Translations under genes and position numbers: made by a program
Part shown: positions 19,432 through 26,651 of the stretch, piece by piece
Layout: the number at the start of each line of letters is the position of its first letter
How positions within the stretch are numbered: the stretch's first letter is position 1
The notes under the pieces: model-generated
Told to the model about the DNA's origin: nothing
The model's input: only the letters and a program-made list of their open reading frames with translations
Database searches by the model: none
Origin: an uncultured Eubacteriales bacterium
GTDB lineage: Bacteria; Bacillota; Clostridia; Christensenellales; Aristaeellaceae
NCBI GenBank assembly: GCA_902778055.1
Contig: CACYWL010000008.1
Coordinates: forward strand, 1-64,000
DNA length: 64,000 nucleotides
Direction of reading: 5' to 3'

Positions 19432-20637
19432 TCAGTCTGCCCGGTAGGCCATCATCAGCAGGGCTCCGTCCCCGGTGCTCTCCCCGACCAGCTGGATCGG
19501 GAAATCATAGTCGTTCCGGAAGACGAAGTTCAGTGCGTCATTTCCCACCGCCGCGTCGCAGTGGATCGGAAGATAGCTGGCGCCCCCGTATCCGTGGGGC
19601 CGTCTCTGGAGAATCGTCAGGCCGGGCATCTGACAGATAATATTGTACAGCGTGCTGCTGACCTGGCAGGTGCCGCCGCCGCTGGAAAGCACGGCCTTGC
19701 CGTTGACCAGGCCGATGGCCAGCTTGTATTCCCGGTAGGGGCCGATATTCCCCTTGTTTCCGTTGAAGATATCCCCGGGCTGCATCAGCCCCTTCGCGGT
19801 GATCTTCTCCGCGCCGTGGCCGATGTTCCAGATCCGGTTCAGGTTGTTCGTCTTCGTATTCTTGTCCGCTCCGGGCAGCAGATGCTTCATGGTATAATAG
19901 CTGGTATAGGCCGCGATGGGGCTCTCCTTGCTGATGGGCTGATCCGTCGGGCTGACCGGAATCAGATCCTTCAGATCGTTGGGATCGATATAGCCGTAGG
20001 AGCGCATATAGTTGACGATGGCCCATCCGTCCTGGAACTGCCAGATGGAAATCCGCGTCCCGGGGTTCAGCTTCACCCAGTAGGACTTGTAATTCTTCTC
20101 CTCCAGCGGCTCCTTGGTCATCGTCTTCCGGACATAGCATTCCCGGGCCACCGTGGCGATGTACTGGTGCTTCTGGACATTGAAGGGCGGCGTATTCACC
20201 GGATCGTAGGCCACGAAGTTCTTGGTCAGATACTCCCGCTTGACATATCCCAGCTGGCCCTCGTACCGGACGATGACCCACACCAGGCCGACATAGATCA
20301 CGTCCACCGGGGTGTTCTTGAGATTCCGGACAACGGCCTTGGACTTCGTATCCTTCTCCGAGTAGATGCTGTAGGTTCCGATCACGTCGCTGATCTTGGC
20401 TTTGTACAGTGCCGGAGAGTTCACGTCAAAATCCGCCAGGGTCTTCTCATGATAGACGGCGTTGGGATCCGCCACGGCAATGTTCTCCGTATCCTCTCCC
20501 TCCGCGTCCTCCTGGCCCTCGATCTCCTCGCCGGCGAAGGCATCCTCATCCTCCTCCGCCCGCGCGGCCGCGGGAATCACGGCCAGCCCGATCACAAGAG
20601 CCAGCAGCCCCGAAAGCATTCTCCTCCAGAAAGCCAT
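19432..20637 (-). CDS. VanW-family protein with SH3b-like domains
   Basis: The start is set at 20637 (MAFWRRMLSGLLALV), giving a clear signal peptide ending PAAARAEE and a GAAGG ribosome site. The upstream in-frame extension would cross the promoter. After an acidic linker there are two SH3b-like segments (about 75-140 and 150-225), with SIYSEKDTKSKAVV and YEGQLGYVKREYL. The C-terminal VanW domain (about 270-401) shows QPGDIFNGNKGNIGP, SSGGGTCQVSSTLYN and the conserved HGYGGASYLP. VanW domains occur in glycopeptide-resistance clusters and many Clostridia surface proteins, where they are thought to act at peptidoglycan; no enzyme activity can be claimed. The product is about 401 residues and secreted. 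Confidence 0.88.
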   Translation of the reverse strand: MAFWRRMLSGLLALVIGLAVIPAAARAEEDEDAFAGEEIEGQEDAEGEDTENIAVADPNAVYHEKTLADFDVNSPALYKAKISDVIGTYSIYSEKDTKSKAVVRNLKNTPVDVIYVGLVWVIVRYEGQLGYVKREYLTKNFVAYDPVNTPPFNVQKHQYIATVARECYVRKTMTKEPLEEKNYKSYWVKLNPGTRISIWQFQDGWAIVNYMRSYGYIDPNDLKDLIPVSPTDQPISKESPIAAYTSYYTMKHLLPGADKNTKTNNLNRIWNIGHGAEKITAKGLMQPGDIFNGNKGNIGPYREYKLAIGLVNGKAVLSSGGGTCQVSSTLYNIICQMPGLTILQRRPHGYGGASYLPIHCDAAVGNDALNFVFRNDYDFPIQLVGESTGDGALLMMAYRAD

Positions 20638-20730
20638 ATCCTTCACCTTAGATTCGCGCCTCCAACGTAGTTTCAATCCCCTGCGGACGGGCCGCAGGCA
20701 GCGGAATTCCTCTCCTTTCCGTTCAGGCGC

Positions 20731-20759
20731 ATTATATCCTTTTTTTCCATTTTTGTACA
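20731..20759 (-). promoter_or_regulatory. Promoter for the VanW gene
   Basis: Minus strand TGTACA (20754-20759), 17-bp spacer, TATAAT (20731-20736). It overlaps the stop end of the upstream permease gene and leaves a leader of about 90 bases that contains a CTGCGG / CCGCAG hairpin. Confidence 0.55.
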
Positions 20760-21499
20760 GCCCCGGCAAGGCGGGGAGCTCCGCTGAGCAGCAGCACCAG
20801 CCCGATCATCATCAGCGCGTAGGCATAGATTTCCTCATACTCGAAAAAGTACGCGCTGGTATAGACCGCCTTCCCGAGGGAGTTTTTCGTCTGCACCAGG
20901 TATTCCGTCGACACCACCATGCGGATCCCCATTCCCGCAGCGTTGAACCAGGCCTGCCGCAGATACCCGCCCATCATCGGCAGATAGACCTGCAGGAGCA
21001 CCCGCGCATTCAGTCCGCTGTTCATCCGGTAGACGTCGATCAGCTCCGGCTCGATCCTCCGGCAGCCCTCGCAGGCCGCCTCCGAGATCAGGGGAATCAG
21101 GATCAGGCTTCCCGCCGCGACCGGCACCCTCTCGTAGACGGTCAGCACCATGATGATCACCGTCAGGACAATCATGGGAATCGCCCGGAGAAAAACCATC
21201 AGGGGCCGGAGAAGGCGATAGGCGAAATCGCTCAGCCCCTGAATCAGCCCCAGCACGATGCCGCCGGCAGTCGCGATGGCCATCGTGAGCGCCAGGTGCC
21301 CCATCGTGACGCCGATCTGCTGCCAGGTTCTTTCCTCTCCCAGCAGTCGGAAAAAGGCGCCTAAAATCCGGGGGACACCCGGAAAGACCAGGGTGTCCCC
21401 CTTCAGCAGGCTCGCGCACTGGATCACCGCTCCCAGCAGGAGGATGCCCAGCACGGTCGCCGCGTACTGTTCTGTTTTCTGCTTTGCTTTCCTGTTCAT
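20732..21499 (-). CDS. NitT/TauT-type ABC transporter permease
   Basis: The 255-residue protein has six predicted membrane helices and the BPD_transp_1 layout of SsuC/TauC/ThiX permeases. It includes the FPGVPRILGAFFRLL entry segment, LTMAIATAGGIVLGLIQGL, and the cytoplasmic coupling loop (about 150-175: EAACEGCRRIEPELIDVYRM), in place of the usual EAA-loop. It imports a small organic molecule (nitrate, sulfonate, taurine, thiamine precursor or similar) with the binding protein encoded just upstream (21588-22496). No ATPase gene is adjacent, so the energising subunit is missing from this cluster. It is the last gene of the TM1266-like / SBP / permease unit. Confidence 0.85.
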   Translation of the reverse strand: MNRKAKQKTEQYAATVLGILLLGAVIQCASLLKGDTLVFPGVPRILGAFFRLLGEERTWQQIGVTMGHLALTMAIATAGGIVLGLIQGLSDFAYRLLRPLMVFLRAIPMIVLTVIIMVLTVYERVPVAAGSLILIPLISEAACEGCRRIEPELIDVYRMNSGLNARVLLQVYLPMMGGYLRQAWFNAAGMGIRMVVSTEYLVQTKNSLGKAVYTSAYFFEYEEIYAYALMMIGLVLLLSGAPRLAGAVQKWKKRI

Positions 21500-21587
21500 G
21501 CTTCCTTCCGCCGCTCCGGGAAATCCTCTTTCCCGAAAGCGGCCCCTTGTTCCGTCAGATTCCGTCCGTCCCGGCGGCCTGCGCGGT

Positions 21588-22496
21588 TCATTCCCCAGTG
21601 TAGTAGAATTCGTCCGCGGGAACCTCTCCGCCGTACTGGCTCAGATCGAAGGCCGCCGTCTTTTCAATGGCTTCCCTCGCCTCCGCGGCCGCCGTGAAGC
21701 GGATGCTGCATCCGGGGATCGCCGCCTCCGCCACCTTCGCGTTGGGAAGAATCTCCAGCTTCACCGCGGCTTCCGCCATCGCCTTGACATCGGTCTCCGC
21801 CTTGTCCGCCGCGTCCTTCACCGCGTCGAGGAAGGCCTTCACACCCGCTTCGTCGGCAGCCAGCGTATCCGCCCGGACGAACAGACCCGCCTGGGCGTAT
21901 CCGTCGGTACCGAAGGCTTCCTTCAGCAGCTCCTGCACGGAGATCGTCTTCACATTTTCATTCTTGATTTTCGCCGCCGTAACCGCCGGATCCGCCGTGA
22001 CGACGATCGCCTCCGGATTGCTCAGCAGCTCCGCCTGGGTCTCCGCCGCTCCGGACAGGTAGCTGACGGCCGCGGGCTGAATGCCCTTCGCCTCCAGCAC
22101 CGCCAGCACCACGGAGGCGTTGATGGTATTCTCTCCGAAAAGGGTCACCTCCGCGCCGTTCAGGCTTTCCAGCGTGAAATCAGCCTTCTGGGACGCAATA
22201 TACAGGTTGCCCCAGGTGACGACGGCCGCCAGCCGGTAGGTGGATTTGCCGGCCTTGAACAGCTTCGCGCCGGCGTTGATGGGCGCGATGATGAAGTCCG
22301 TCTCGTTCTTCGCGAATTCCGCGCCGATGGTATCCGCGGCCACGAAGGTATAGTTCTCCGGGTTTTCCGCCGCCAGGGTCGCCACGGCCAGCGCCGGCGC
22401 GCCCGCGGGGGCCGTCAGCTTCATCGCTCCGCTCTCGGCCGCCGCGCAGCCCAGCATCAGAACCAGTGCCAGAATCACAGATATCAGTTTCTTCAT
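21588..22496 (-). CDS. NitT/TauT-type ABC solute-binding protein
   Basis: The 302-residue protein begins with a signal peptide (MKKLISVILALVLMLGCAAA); LGC could be a weak lipobox or the site may be type I. The body resembles NMT1/SsuA-like proteins: APAGAPALAVATL, a segment on access to hidden substrate sites (NETDFIIAPINAGAKLFK), and TLFGENTINASVVLAVLEAKG. These proteins capture a small ligand and hand it to the permease next to it. The ligand cannot be named. It lies 14 bases after the TM1266-like gene (22511) and 88 bases before the permease, consistent with one operon. Confidence 0.82.
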   Translation of the reverse strand: MKKLISVILALVLMLGCAAAESGAMKLTAPAGAPALAVATLAAENPENYTFVAADTIGAEFAKNETDFIIAPINAGAKLFKAGKSTYRLAAVVTWGNLYIASQKADFTLESLNGAEVTLFGENTINASVVLAVLEAKGIQPAAVSYLSGAAETQAELLSNPEAIVVTADPAVTAAKIKNENVKTISVQELLKEAFGTDGYAQAGLFVRADTLAADEAGVKAFLDAVKDAADKAETDVKAMAEAAVKLEILPNAKVAEAAIPGCSIRFTAAAEAREAIEKTAAFDLSQYGGEVPADEFYYTGE

Positions 22497-22510
22497 TTTG
22501 TTTCTCTCCT

Positions 22511-22768
22511 TTATTTCTTTCCTGTCAGTGCGCTCTTCACCGTGATGCCGGGAATGTTTCCCAGCCTTCCGGTCAGGGCGCCGATTTCCTCGTTGCTGCC
22601 TTCCACAATCAGGCCGATCACCGCCGTACCGTCCTCCGGATTCGGTACGCCGATGCGTCCCCGGATCACCCGGCCGTATTCGCTGAGCGTCTGGTTCACC
22701 CGGCCGATCTCGTCCCGCGCGTTCACCACGACCCCCACGAAGCCGAGCCTTTTTTCCGATGAAGTCAT
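22511..22768 (-). CDS. TM1266-family (iron-only hydrogenase system) putative regulator
   Basis: With the start at 22768 (GGAAGG upstream) the product is 85 residues: MTSSEKRLGFVGVVVNAR..., then YGRVIRGRIGVPN, an AVIGLIVEG strand and GRLGNIPGITVKSAL at the end. This is the ACT-like, ferredoxin-fold layout of the TM1266 family, found near [FeFe]-hydrogenase maturation genes in anaerobes. It is presumed to sense a ligand and control metabolism, but the ligand and partner are unknown. Here it is the first gene of a unit with a binding protein and permease, which suggests control of, or response to, that transporter. No hydrogenase genes are visible nearby. Confidence 0.8.
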   Translation of the reverse strand: MTSSEKRLGFVGVVVNARDEIGRVNQTLSEYGRVIRGRIGVPNPEDGTAVIGLIVEGSNEEIGALTGRLGNIPGITVKSALTGKK

Positions 22769-22842
22769 GCTGCCTTCCCTTCCTTCCCCCTGCCCGTCTT
22801 CCCCGAGCCGGGTCCTCCGGGATCCCTTTCCCCGGGAGTCCA

Positions 22843-22884
22843 AAAAAGCGCGGCTCCCCGGGTCATCCCCCTGAAGCCGCGCAA
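22843..22884 (-). terminator. Intrinsic terminator inside the leader before the TM1266-family gene
   Basis: Minus strand GCGCGGCT pairs with AGCCGCGC around a loop of about 19 bases, followed by TTTTTT (the plus AAAAAA at 22842-22847). It lies some 80 bases before the 22768 start, and downstream of the promoter at 23018. It could end the S41 transcript, or act as a conditional attenuator for the TM1266 operon. Confidence 0.65.
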
Positions 22885-23017
22885 AAACAACTCATCCGTT
22901 CTGCCTCCCTTCTCATCTTGCGCTTTGGTCTCCCTCCGCGCTCAATCGTCCGGCCCGCAGACTTCCCTCCGCCCTCCGTTCTCACTTCCGGCTTCGGCCC
23001 GTTCCGCGGCTGATATG

Positions 23018-23046
23018 AGCATACCACAGTCCGATGCTTATTTCAA
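23018..23046 (-). promoter_or_regulatory. Promoter for the TM1266 / SBP / permease unit
   Basis: Minus strand TTGAAA (23041-23046), 17-bp spacer, TATGCT (23018-23023). It overlaps the S41 stop end and leaves a leader of about 240 bases. Confidence 0.5.
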
Positions 23047-24285
23047 CTTTTCCTCCATGACCTCCAGCGCCTTCTTCAGCTGGGGATCACGCTGGCTGTC
23101 CGCGAAATCGTATCCGCCGTTGTCGCCTTCCTCCAGCGGAATTTCGACGTCCGGCGCCAGGCCCACCTTGTGCACCGCGCCGCCATCCGGCGTCCGGTAT
23201 TCCGCGATCGTGATCTGATACCCCGCGCCCTCGCTCCCGATGGGCAGCACCGCCTGCACGATGCCCTTGCCGTAGGTGTTGACGCCGACCACCGTTGCGC
23301 CGGCCCTCTCCCGCAGCGCGCCCGTCAGGATTTCGGAGGCGCTGGCGCTGTTCTCGTTCACCAGGGTCACCAGAGGGATCTCAATCTTCCCGTCCCGCGT
23401 CGGATAGCAGTGATCCTCCGTTCCGTCCCGGTAGACCAGATAGCACAGGTCCCCCGCGTCCATGAACAGATCGCCCACCTGCTGGGCGGAGTCCACCCAT
23501 CCTCCGGGATTGTCCCGCAGGTCGATGATCAGGCCCTTCGCCCCGCGGGAGATCAGGTCGTTCAGCGCCTCCTCGAATTCCTCATCGACCTTTCCCGCAA
23601 ATTCATAGACGGCAATCAGGCCGATCTCCTCCGTCAGCATGGTGCTCTCCACCTGGTTGACGGTGATGTTGGCCCGAGTCAGATTGAAGGTGATCTCCTC
23701 CCCGTCCCGCAGGAAGGTCACGTCCACGCTGGTCCCCGGCGTGCCCCGCATGATGTCCACGGCGTCCTGCAGGGTTTCGGGCACGACGAACAGGTCTTCC
23801 CCGATCCGGTACAGGATGTCTCCGCGCTGCACGCCGGCCGCCTCCGCGGGGCTTCCCTTGAAGACCCGGCTGATTGTGCAGACCCCCGTCTTGTAGTTGG
23901 AGGAAATCAGGATCCCGACGCCGGCGTATTCGCCCTCATCGTCCTCCTTCATCTTCTTCCAGGCTTCCGGCGTATAGTAGAAGGTGTAGGGATCCTGCAG
24001 CCCGGCCAGCAGACCGGCGCTGGCCCCCTGAAGCATGTCGGTGACGTTCGGCTCCTGATAGTAGTAATAGTCCACCACGTCCATCAGCTCCAGCAGCTCG
24101 TCAAACTGCCGGTACCGCTCGTACAGATCCCGGGAGATGGTCACCGTATCCGAATCCGAATCGGTCAGGCTTTGCCCCTGGGCCAGCCGGTTCAGCCGGC
24201 TCAGGCCGTCCGGGGAGATCGTGCATCCGGCCAGCAGCACCGCCGCCAGCACCAGAACTGCCGTCAGCATCCACTTCTTTTTCAT
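23038..24285 (-). CDS. S41-family C-terminal processing protease, lipoprotein
   Basis: Starting at 24285 (MKKKWMLTAVLVLAAV), a lipobox LLAGC is clear, so the protein is anchored on the outer face of the membrane. A helical region (about 50-115) leads to a PDZ domain (about 119-195, including GVGILISSNYKTG and GSPAEAAGVQRGDILYRI). The S41 catalytic domain has the nucleophilic Ser in NENSASASEI and the general-base Lys in TYGKGIVQAV. Length (415 residues) matches CtpA/Prc-type proteases, which trim or degrade secreted proteins. A GGAGG ribosome site precedes the start. The upstream in-frame extension is rejected because it would destroy the signal peptide. Confidence 0.95.
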   Translation of the reverse strand: MKKKWMLTAVLVLAAVLLAGCTISPDGLSRLNRLAQGQSLTDSDSDTVTISRDLYERYRQFDELLELMDVVDYYYYQEPNVTDMLQGASAGLLAGLQDPYTFYYTPEAWKKMKEDDEGEYAGVGILISSNYKTGVCTISRVFKGSPAEAAGVQRGDILYRIGEDLFVVPETLQDAVDIMRGTPGTSVDVTFLRDGEEITFNLTRANITVNQVESTMLTEEIGLIAVYEFAGKVDEEFEEALNDLISRGAKGLIIDLRDNPGGWVDSAQQVGDLFMDAGDLCYLVYRDGTEDHCYPTRDGKIEIPLVTLVNENSASASEILTGALRERAGATVVGVNTYGKGIVQAVLPIGSEGAGYQITIAEYRTPDGGAVHKVGLAPDVEIPLEEGDNGGYDFADSQRDPQLKKALEVMEEKLK

Positions 24286-24397
24286 GATCTTCTGTTCCTC
24301 CTGTCCGCCTGTGCAGGCAGCTTCCGCGTTTTCATCTCCCCGTTTCCGGTTCCGCCGTCCGTTTCCTCTCATTCGCCGGGCCGTCCGCTTCTTCCCG

Positions 24398-25060
24398 TCA
24401 TTCGTCCTCCGGCATCATCATCACCAGCCGGAAGATGACCGCGTCCCGGAAAACCCGCAGGTCCAGCCCCGTTTCCTTTCGGATCCGGTCCAGCCGGTAG
24501 GTCAGGGTGTTCCGGTGCACAAACATCCGCCGGGCGGCCACCGACAGGTTCAGGTCCGCCTCAAAGAAATGCTCCGCCGTCTCCACCGTCTCCTCCGTCA
24601 GAATCCGCTCCGGATGCTCGCCGAAAACCTGTCTCCGGAGAGCCTTCCTGGTCGCGGCCGGAATCTGCTCCGCCATACGCTCCAGCATCTGATGCGAATA
24701 GACAAGGACGGGCGCCTTCGGATGAAACCGGTCCCCGGTTTCCAGCGCCTCCAGGGCCTCCCGGTACCCGGCCGGCCACTCCTCCGGCGCGCCGTGCACG
24801 CCGCTGACCCCGGCCTTGAGCCGGACGCCCGTTTCTCCCTCCACCGTATCAATCAGCGCCAGTGCAAATTCCGCAATCTCCTCCGGATCGGCCCCGGCCT
24901 TGATCATCAGGGCCCTTCCGGCGCCGTCCTCCGCCAGAAGATCGTTTTCCTCCAGGGGAGCCAGCTCCCGCAGGATCTCCGTCAGCGGGCGCTCCGGCTT
25001 TTCCTCCGGCCGCAGCAGCACAACACAGCTGCTTTCCGGCAGTCCCCGAACTTCCGCCAT
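24398..25060 (-). CDS. PucR/CdaR-like transcriptional regulator (HTH C-terminal)
   Basis: The 220-residue protein has an N-terminal ligand-sensing region and a middle GGDEF-like domain typical of the CdaR/PucR group (EGETGVRLKAGVSGVHG). Its C-terminus carries an HTH_30-type motif (LNLSVAARRMFVHRNTLTYRLDRIRKETGLDLR, about 170-200), ending in a PucR-like helical tail (VFRDAVIFRLVMMM). The family commonly controls purine or carbohydrate catabolism. No adjacent gene clearly states its target. It has its own promoter (25095-25124), with the S41 gene 112 bases downstream on the same strand, so both could be cotranscribed. Confidence 0.8.
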   Translation of the reverse strand: MAEVRGLPESSCVVLLRPEEKPERPLTEILRELAPLEENDLLAEDGAGRALMIKAGADPEEIAEFALALIDTVEGETGVRLKAGVSGVHGAPEEWPAGYREALEALETGDRFHPKAPVLVYSHQMLERMAEQIPAATRKALRRQVFGEHPERILTEETVETAEHFFEADLNLSVAARRMFVHRNTLTYRLDRIRKETGLDLRVFRDAVIFRLVMMMPEDE

Positions 25061-25094
25061 GCGCGCCGCCCCCTTTTGTCCTTGATTTCAGGGC

Positions 25095-25124
25095 ATTATA
25101 CCACAGTCCTCCGCCTTCCCACAA
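25095..25124 (-). promoter_or_regulatory. Promoter for the PucR-like gene
   Basis: Minus strand TTGTGG (25119-25124), 18-bp spacer, TATAAT (25095-25100), located just after the msmX terminator. Confidence 0.5.
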
Positions 25125-25126
25125 CA

Positions 25127-25156
25127 GAAAAAACCTCCCGGGCAGAGCCCGGGAGG
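25127..25156 (-). terminator. Terminator after the msmX-like gene
   Basis: CCTCCCGGGC pairs with GCCCGGGAGG around a three-base loop, with TTTTTT following on the minus strand, 25 bases after the stop at 25182. Confidence 0.9.
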
Positions 25157-25181
25157 CGGAAATCCGTCAGATTGCTGAGGA

Positions 25182-26303
25182 TTACTTGTTCAGGATGGTC
25201 TTCTCCGTTTCCTTGTCGAAGAAGTGCAGCCGGTTGGTATCCAGCGCGATCTTGATCTTGCTGCCGGCGCGGCTGGTGGAGCGGGGATCGACGCGGGCAA
25301 CGATGTTGCCTTCCTTGCCGGTGGTGGACAGATACAGATAGGTCTCGGAGCCCATCAGCTCGGTCACTTCCACGTCCACATCGACGGTGGCGGTGGCGAA
25401 CTCAGCCAGCTTCTCCTCGCTGTCGTGAATGTTCTCGGGACGGATGCCCATGACAACTTCCTTGCCGATGTAGCTCTCATCCGTGAACTTGCCGATCTTG
25501 GAGCTGGGCACCACGATCTTGTTGTTGCCGAACTTCGCGACCACGTCCTGGCCTTCCCGTTCCAGCTTCACATCGAAGAAGTTCATCTGGGGGCTGCCGA
25601 TGAAGCCGGCGACGAACTCATTGGTCGGATAGTCGTACAGGTTCTGGGGGGTATCCACCTGCTGCACAACGCCGTCCTTCATAACCACGATGCGGCTCGC
25701 CATGGTCATGGCTTCGGTCTGGTCATGGGTAACGTAGATGAAGGTGGTCTGCAGGCGCTGATGCAGCTTGGTGATCTCGGTACGCATCGCAACACGCAGC
25801 TTGGCGTCCAGGTTGGACAGAGGCTCGTCGAACAGGAAGACCTTGGGCTCACGGACGATGGCACGTCCCAGAGCAACACGCTGACGCTGGCCGCCGGACA
25901 GGGCCTTGGGCTTCCGGTTCAGCAGGTGGGCGATGTCCAGGATCTTGGCGGCTTCTTCCACGCGGCGCTTGATCTCATCCTTGGGGGTCTTGCGCAGCTT
26001 CAGGCCGAAGGCCATGTTGTCATACACGGTCATATGGGGATACAGGGCGTAGTTCTGGAACACCATGGCGATGTCGCGATCCTTGGGGGCGACGTCGTTC
26101 ACCAGCTTGTCGCCGATGTACAGCTCACCGTCGGAAATCTCTTCCAGACCGGCGACCATGCGCAGGGTGGTGGACTTTCCGCAGCCGGAAGGACCGACCA
26201 GAACGATGAACTCCTTATCCTCGATGTCCAGCGTGAAATCGCTGACGGCGGTCACGTTGCCGGAGTAGATCTTGTAGATGTGCTGCAGGGATACACTTGC
26301 CAT
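25182..26303 (-). CDS. msmX: Sugar ABC transporter ATPase, MsmX/UgpC type
   Basis: The start is taken at 26303 because GAGGAGG lies eight bases upstream; an ATG seven codons earlier would sit on that site. The 373-residue protein has Walker [12 protein letters not shown], the Q-loop [18 protein letters not shown], signature [14 protein letters not shown], Walker [12 protein letters not shown] and the switch HisTHDQTEA. A C-terminal MOBE/OB-type regulatory domain follows ([12 protein letters not shown]..., [11 protein letters not shown]). This is the shared-ATPase family (MsmX/UgpC) that energises several sugar importers in Bacillota. Neither sugar importer in the window (37-41.6 kb and 52-55.3 kb) carries its own ATPase, so this protein probably serves both. 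It has its own promoter and terminator. Confidence 0.95.
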   Translation of the reverse strand: MASVSLQHIYKIYSGNVTAVSDFTLDIEDKEFIVLVGPSGCGKSTTLRMVAGLEEISDGELYIGDKLVNDVAPKDRDIAMVFQNYALYPHMTVYDNMAFGLKLRKTPKDEIKRRVEEAAKILDIAHLLNRKPKALSGGQRQRVALGRAIVREPKVFLFDEPLSNLDAKLRVAMRTEITKLHQRLQTTFIYVTHDQTEAMTMASRIVVMKDGVVQQVDTPQNLYDYPTNEFVAGFIGSPQMNFFDVKLEREGQDVVAKFGNNKIVVPSSKIGKFTDESYIGKEVVMGIRPENIHDSEEKLAEFATATVDVDVEVTELMGSETYLYLSTTGKEGNIVARVDPRSTSRAGSKIKIALDTNRLHFFDKETEKTILNK

Positions 26304-26349
26304 TTGTACATCCTCCTCATTCAATCGGGCTTTGCCCTTGATGGAATGA

Positions 26350-26378
26350 ATTATACCCGATTTTTCCGGGAATGAAAA
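26350..26378 (-). promoter_or_regulatory. Promoter for msmX
   Basis: Minus strand TTTTCA (26373-26378), 17-bp spacer, perfect TATAAT (26350-26355), giving a leader of about 40 bases. Confidence 0.6.
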
Positions 26379-26410
26379 GGGGTATTTTTGACAATTCTGT
26401 ATATTCCTTT

Positions 26411-26427
26411 TTGTGCATTCTGCACAA
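26411..26427. promoter_or_regulatory. 17-bp palindrome upstream of the msmX promoter
   Basis: TTGTGCA, TTC, TGCACAA: two perfect 7-bp arms with a 3-bp spacer, about 33 bp upstream of the -35 box. This is the form of an activator or repressor site; the protein that binds it is not identified. Confidence 0.5.
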
Positions 26428-26470
26428 ATCCGTACGCCTGCTTCTCCCGCTTCTCCCCCTCCCCGCCAGA

Positions 26471-26499
26471 AACAATACAGCCCGCCTTGCGGCGGGCTG
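26471..26499 (-). terminator. Terminator after the L,D-transpeptidase gene or the candidate RNA
   Basis: CAGCCCGCC pairs with GGCGGGCTG around a four-base loop (26478-26499), with TATTGTTT following on the minus strand. It is 10 bases past the candidate structured RNA and about 150 bases past the stop at 26652. Confidence 0.6.
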
Positions 26500-26508
26500 C
26501 ATCATATG

Positions 26509-26606
26509 GAGGATAGGGAGGTCTGACACGACGCGCGTGTCAGGGAAAAGGGTGTCCGGAAAAGGGATGGTGGTGCCGCTTCTCCCGACACCCTGATTCT
26601 ATCCTC
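26509..26606 (-). ncRNA. Candidate three-way-junction structured RNA
   Basis: Three perfect 8-bp stems nest into a three-way junction. The outer stem is GAGGATAG (26509-26516) with CTATCCTC (26599-26606). The inner stems are CTGACACG (26523-26530) with CGTGTCAG (26536-26543), and AGGGTGTC (26549-26556) with GACACCCT (26587-26594). The strand is inferred: on the minus strand the fold is followed 10 bases later by a hairpin and T-rich tail. It has no clear promoter of its own and may be a 3'-UTR-derived RNA of the transpeptidase gene. It does not match SRP RNA, 6S RNA, tmRNA or a hammerhead core by eye. Confidence 0.35.
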
Positions 26607-26651
26607 TCTTTGTGTTCGTTCTGTGAAAAGCGAATGAATATCTGAGAAAAC

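Larger units (their letters stand above)
26304..26651. other. Gene-free stretch, 348 bp
   Basis: Contains the msmX promoter, a 17-bp palindrome, a terminator-type hairpin and a candidate structured RNA, each listed separately. The part between 26607 and 26651 is AT-rich with nothing further supported. Confidence 0.7.

Noticed and set aside
22769..23011. Assignment of the leader to a known riboswitch class (TPP, T-box)
   Set aside because: The conserved TPP and T-box sequence cores are not visible; only the general promoter-leader-terminator arrangement is supported.
26509..26606. Naming the structured region as SRP RNA, 6S RNA or hammerhead ribozyme
   Set aside because: Key consensus pieces (SRP tetraloop core, 6S bulge with flanking stems, hammerhead CUGAUGA) are absent.
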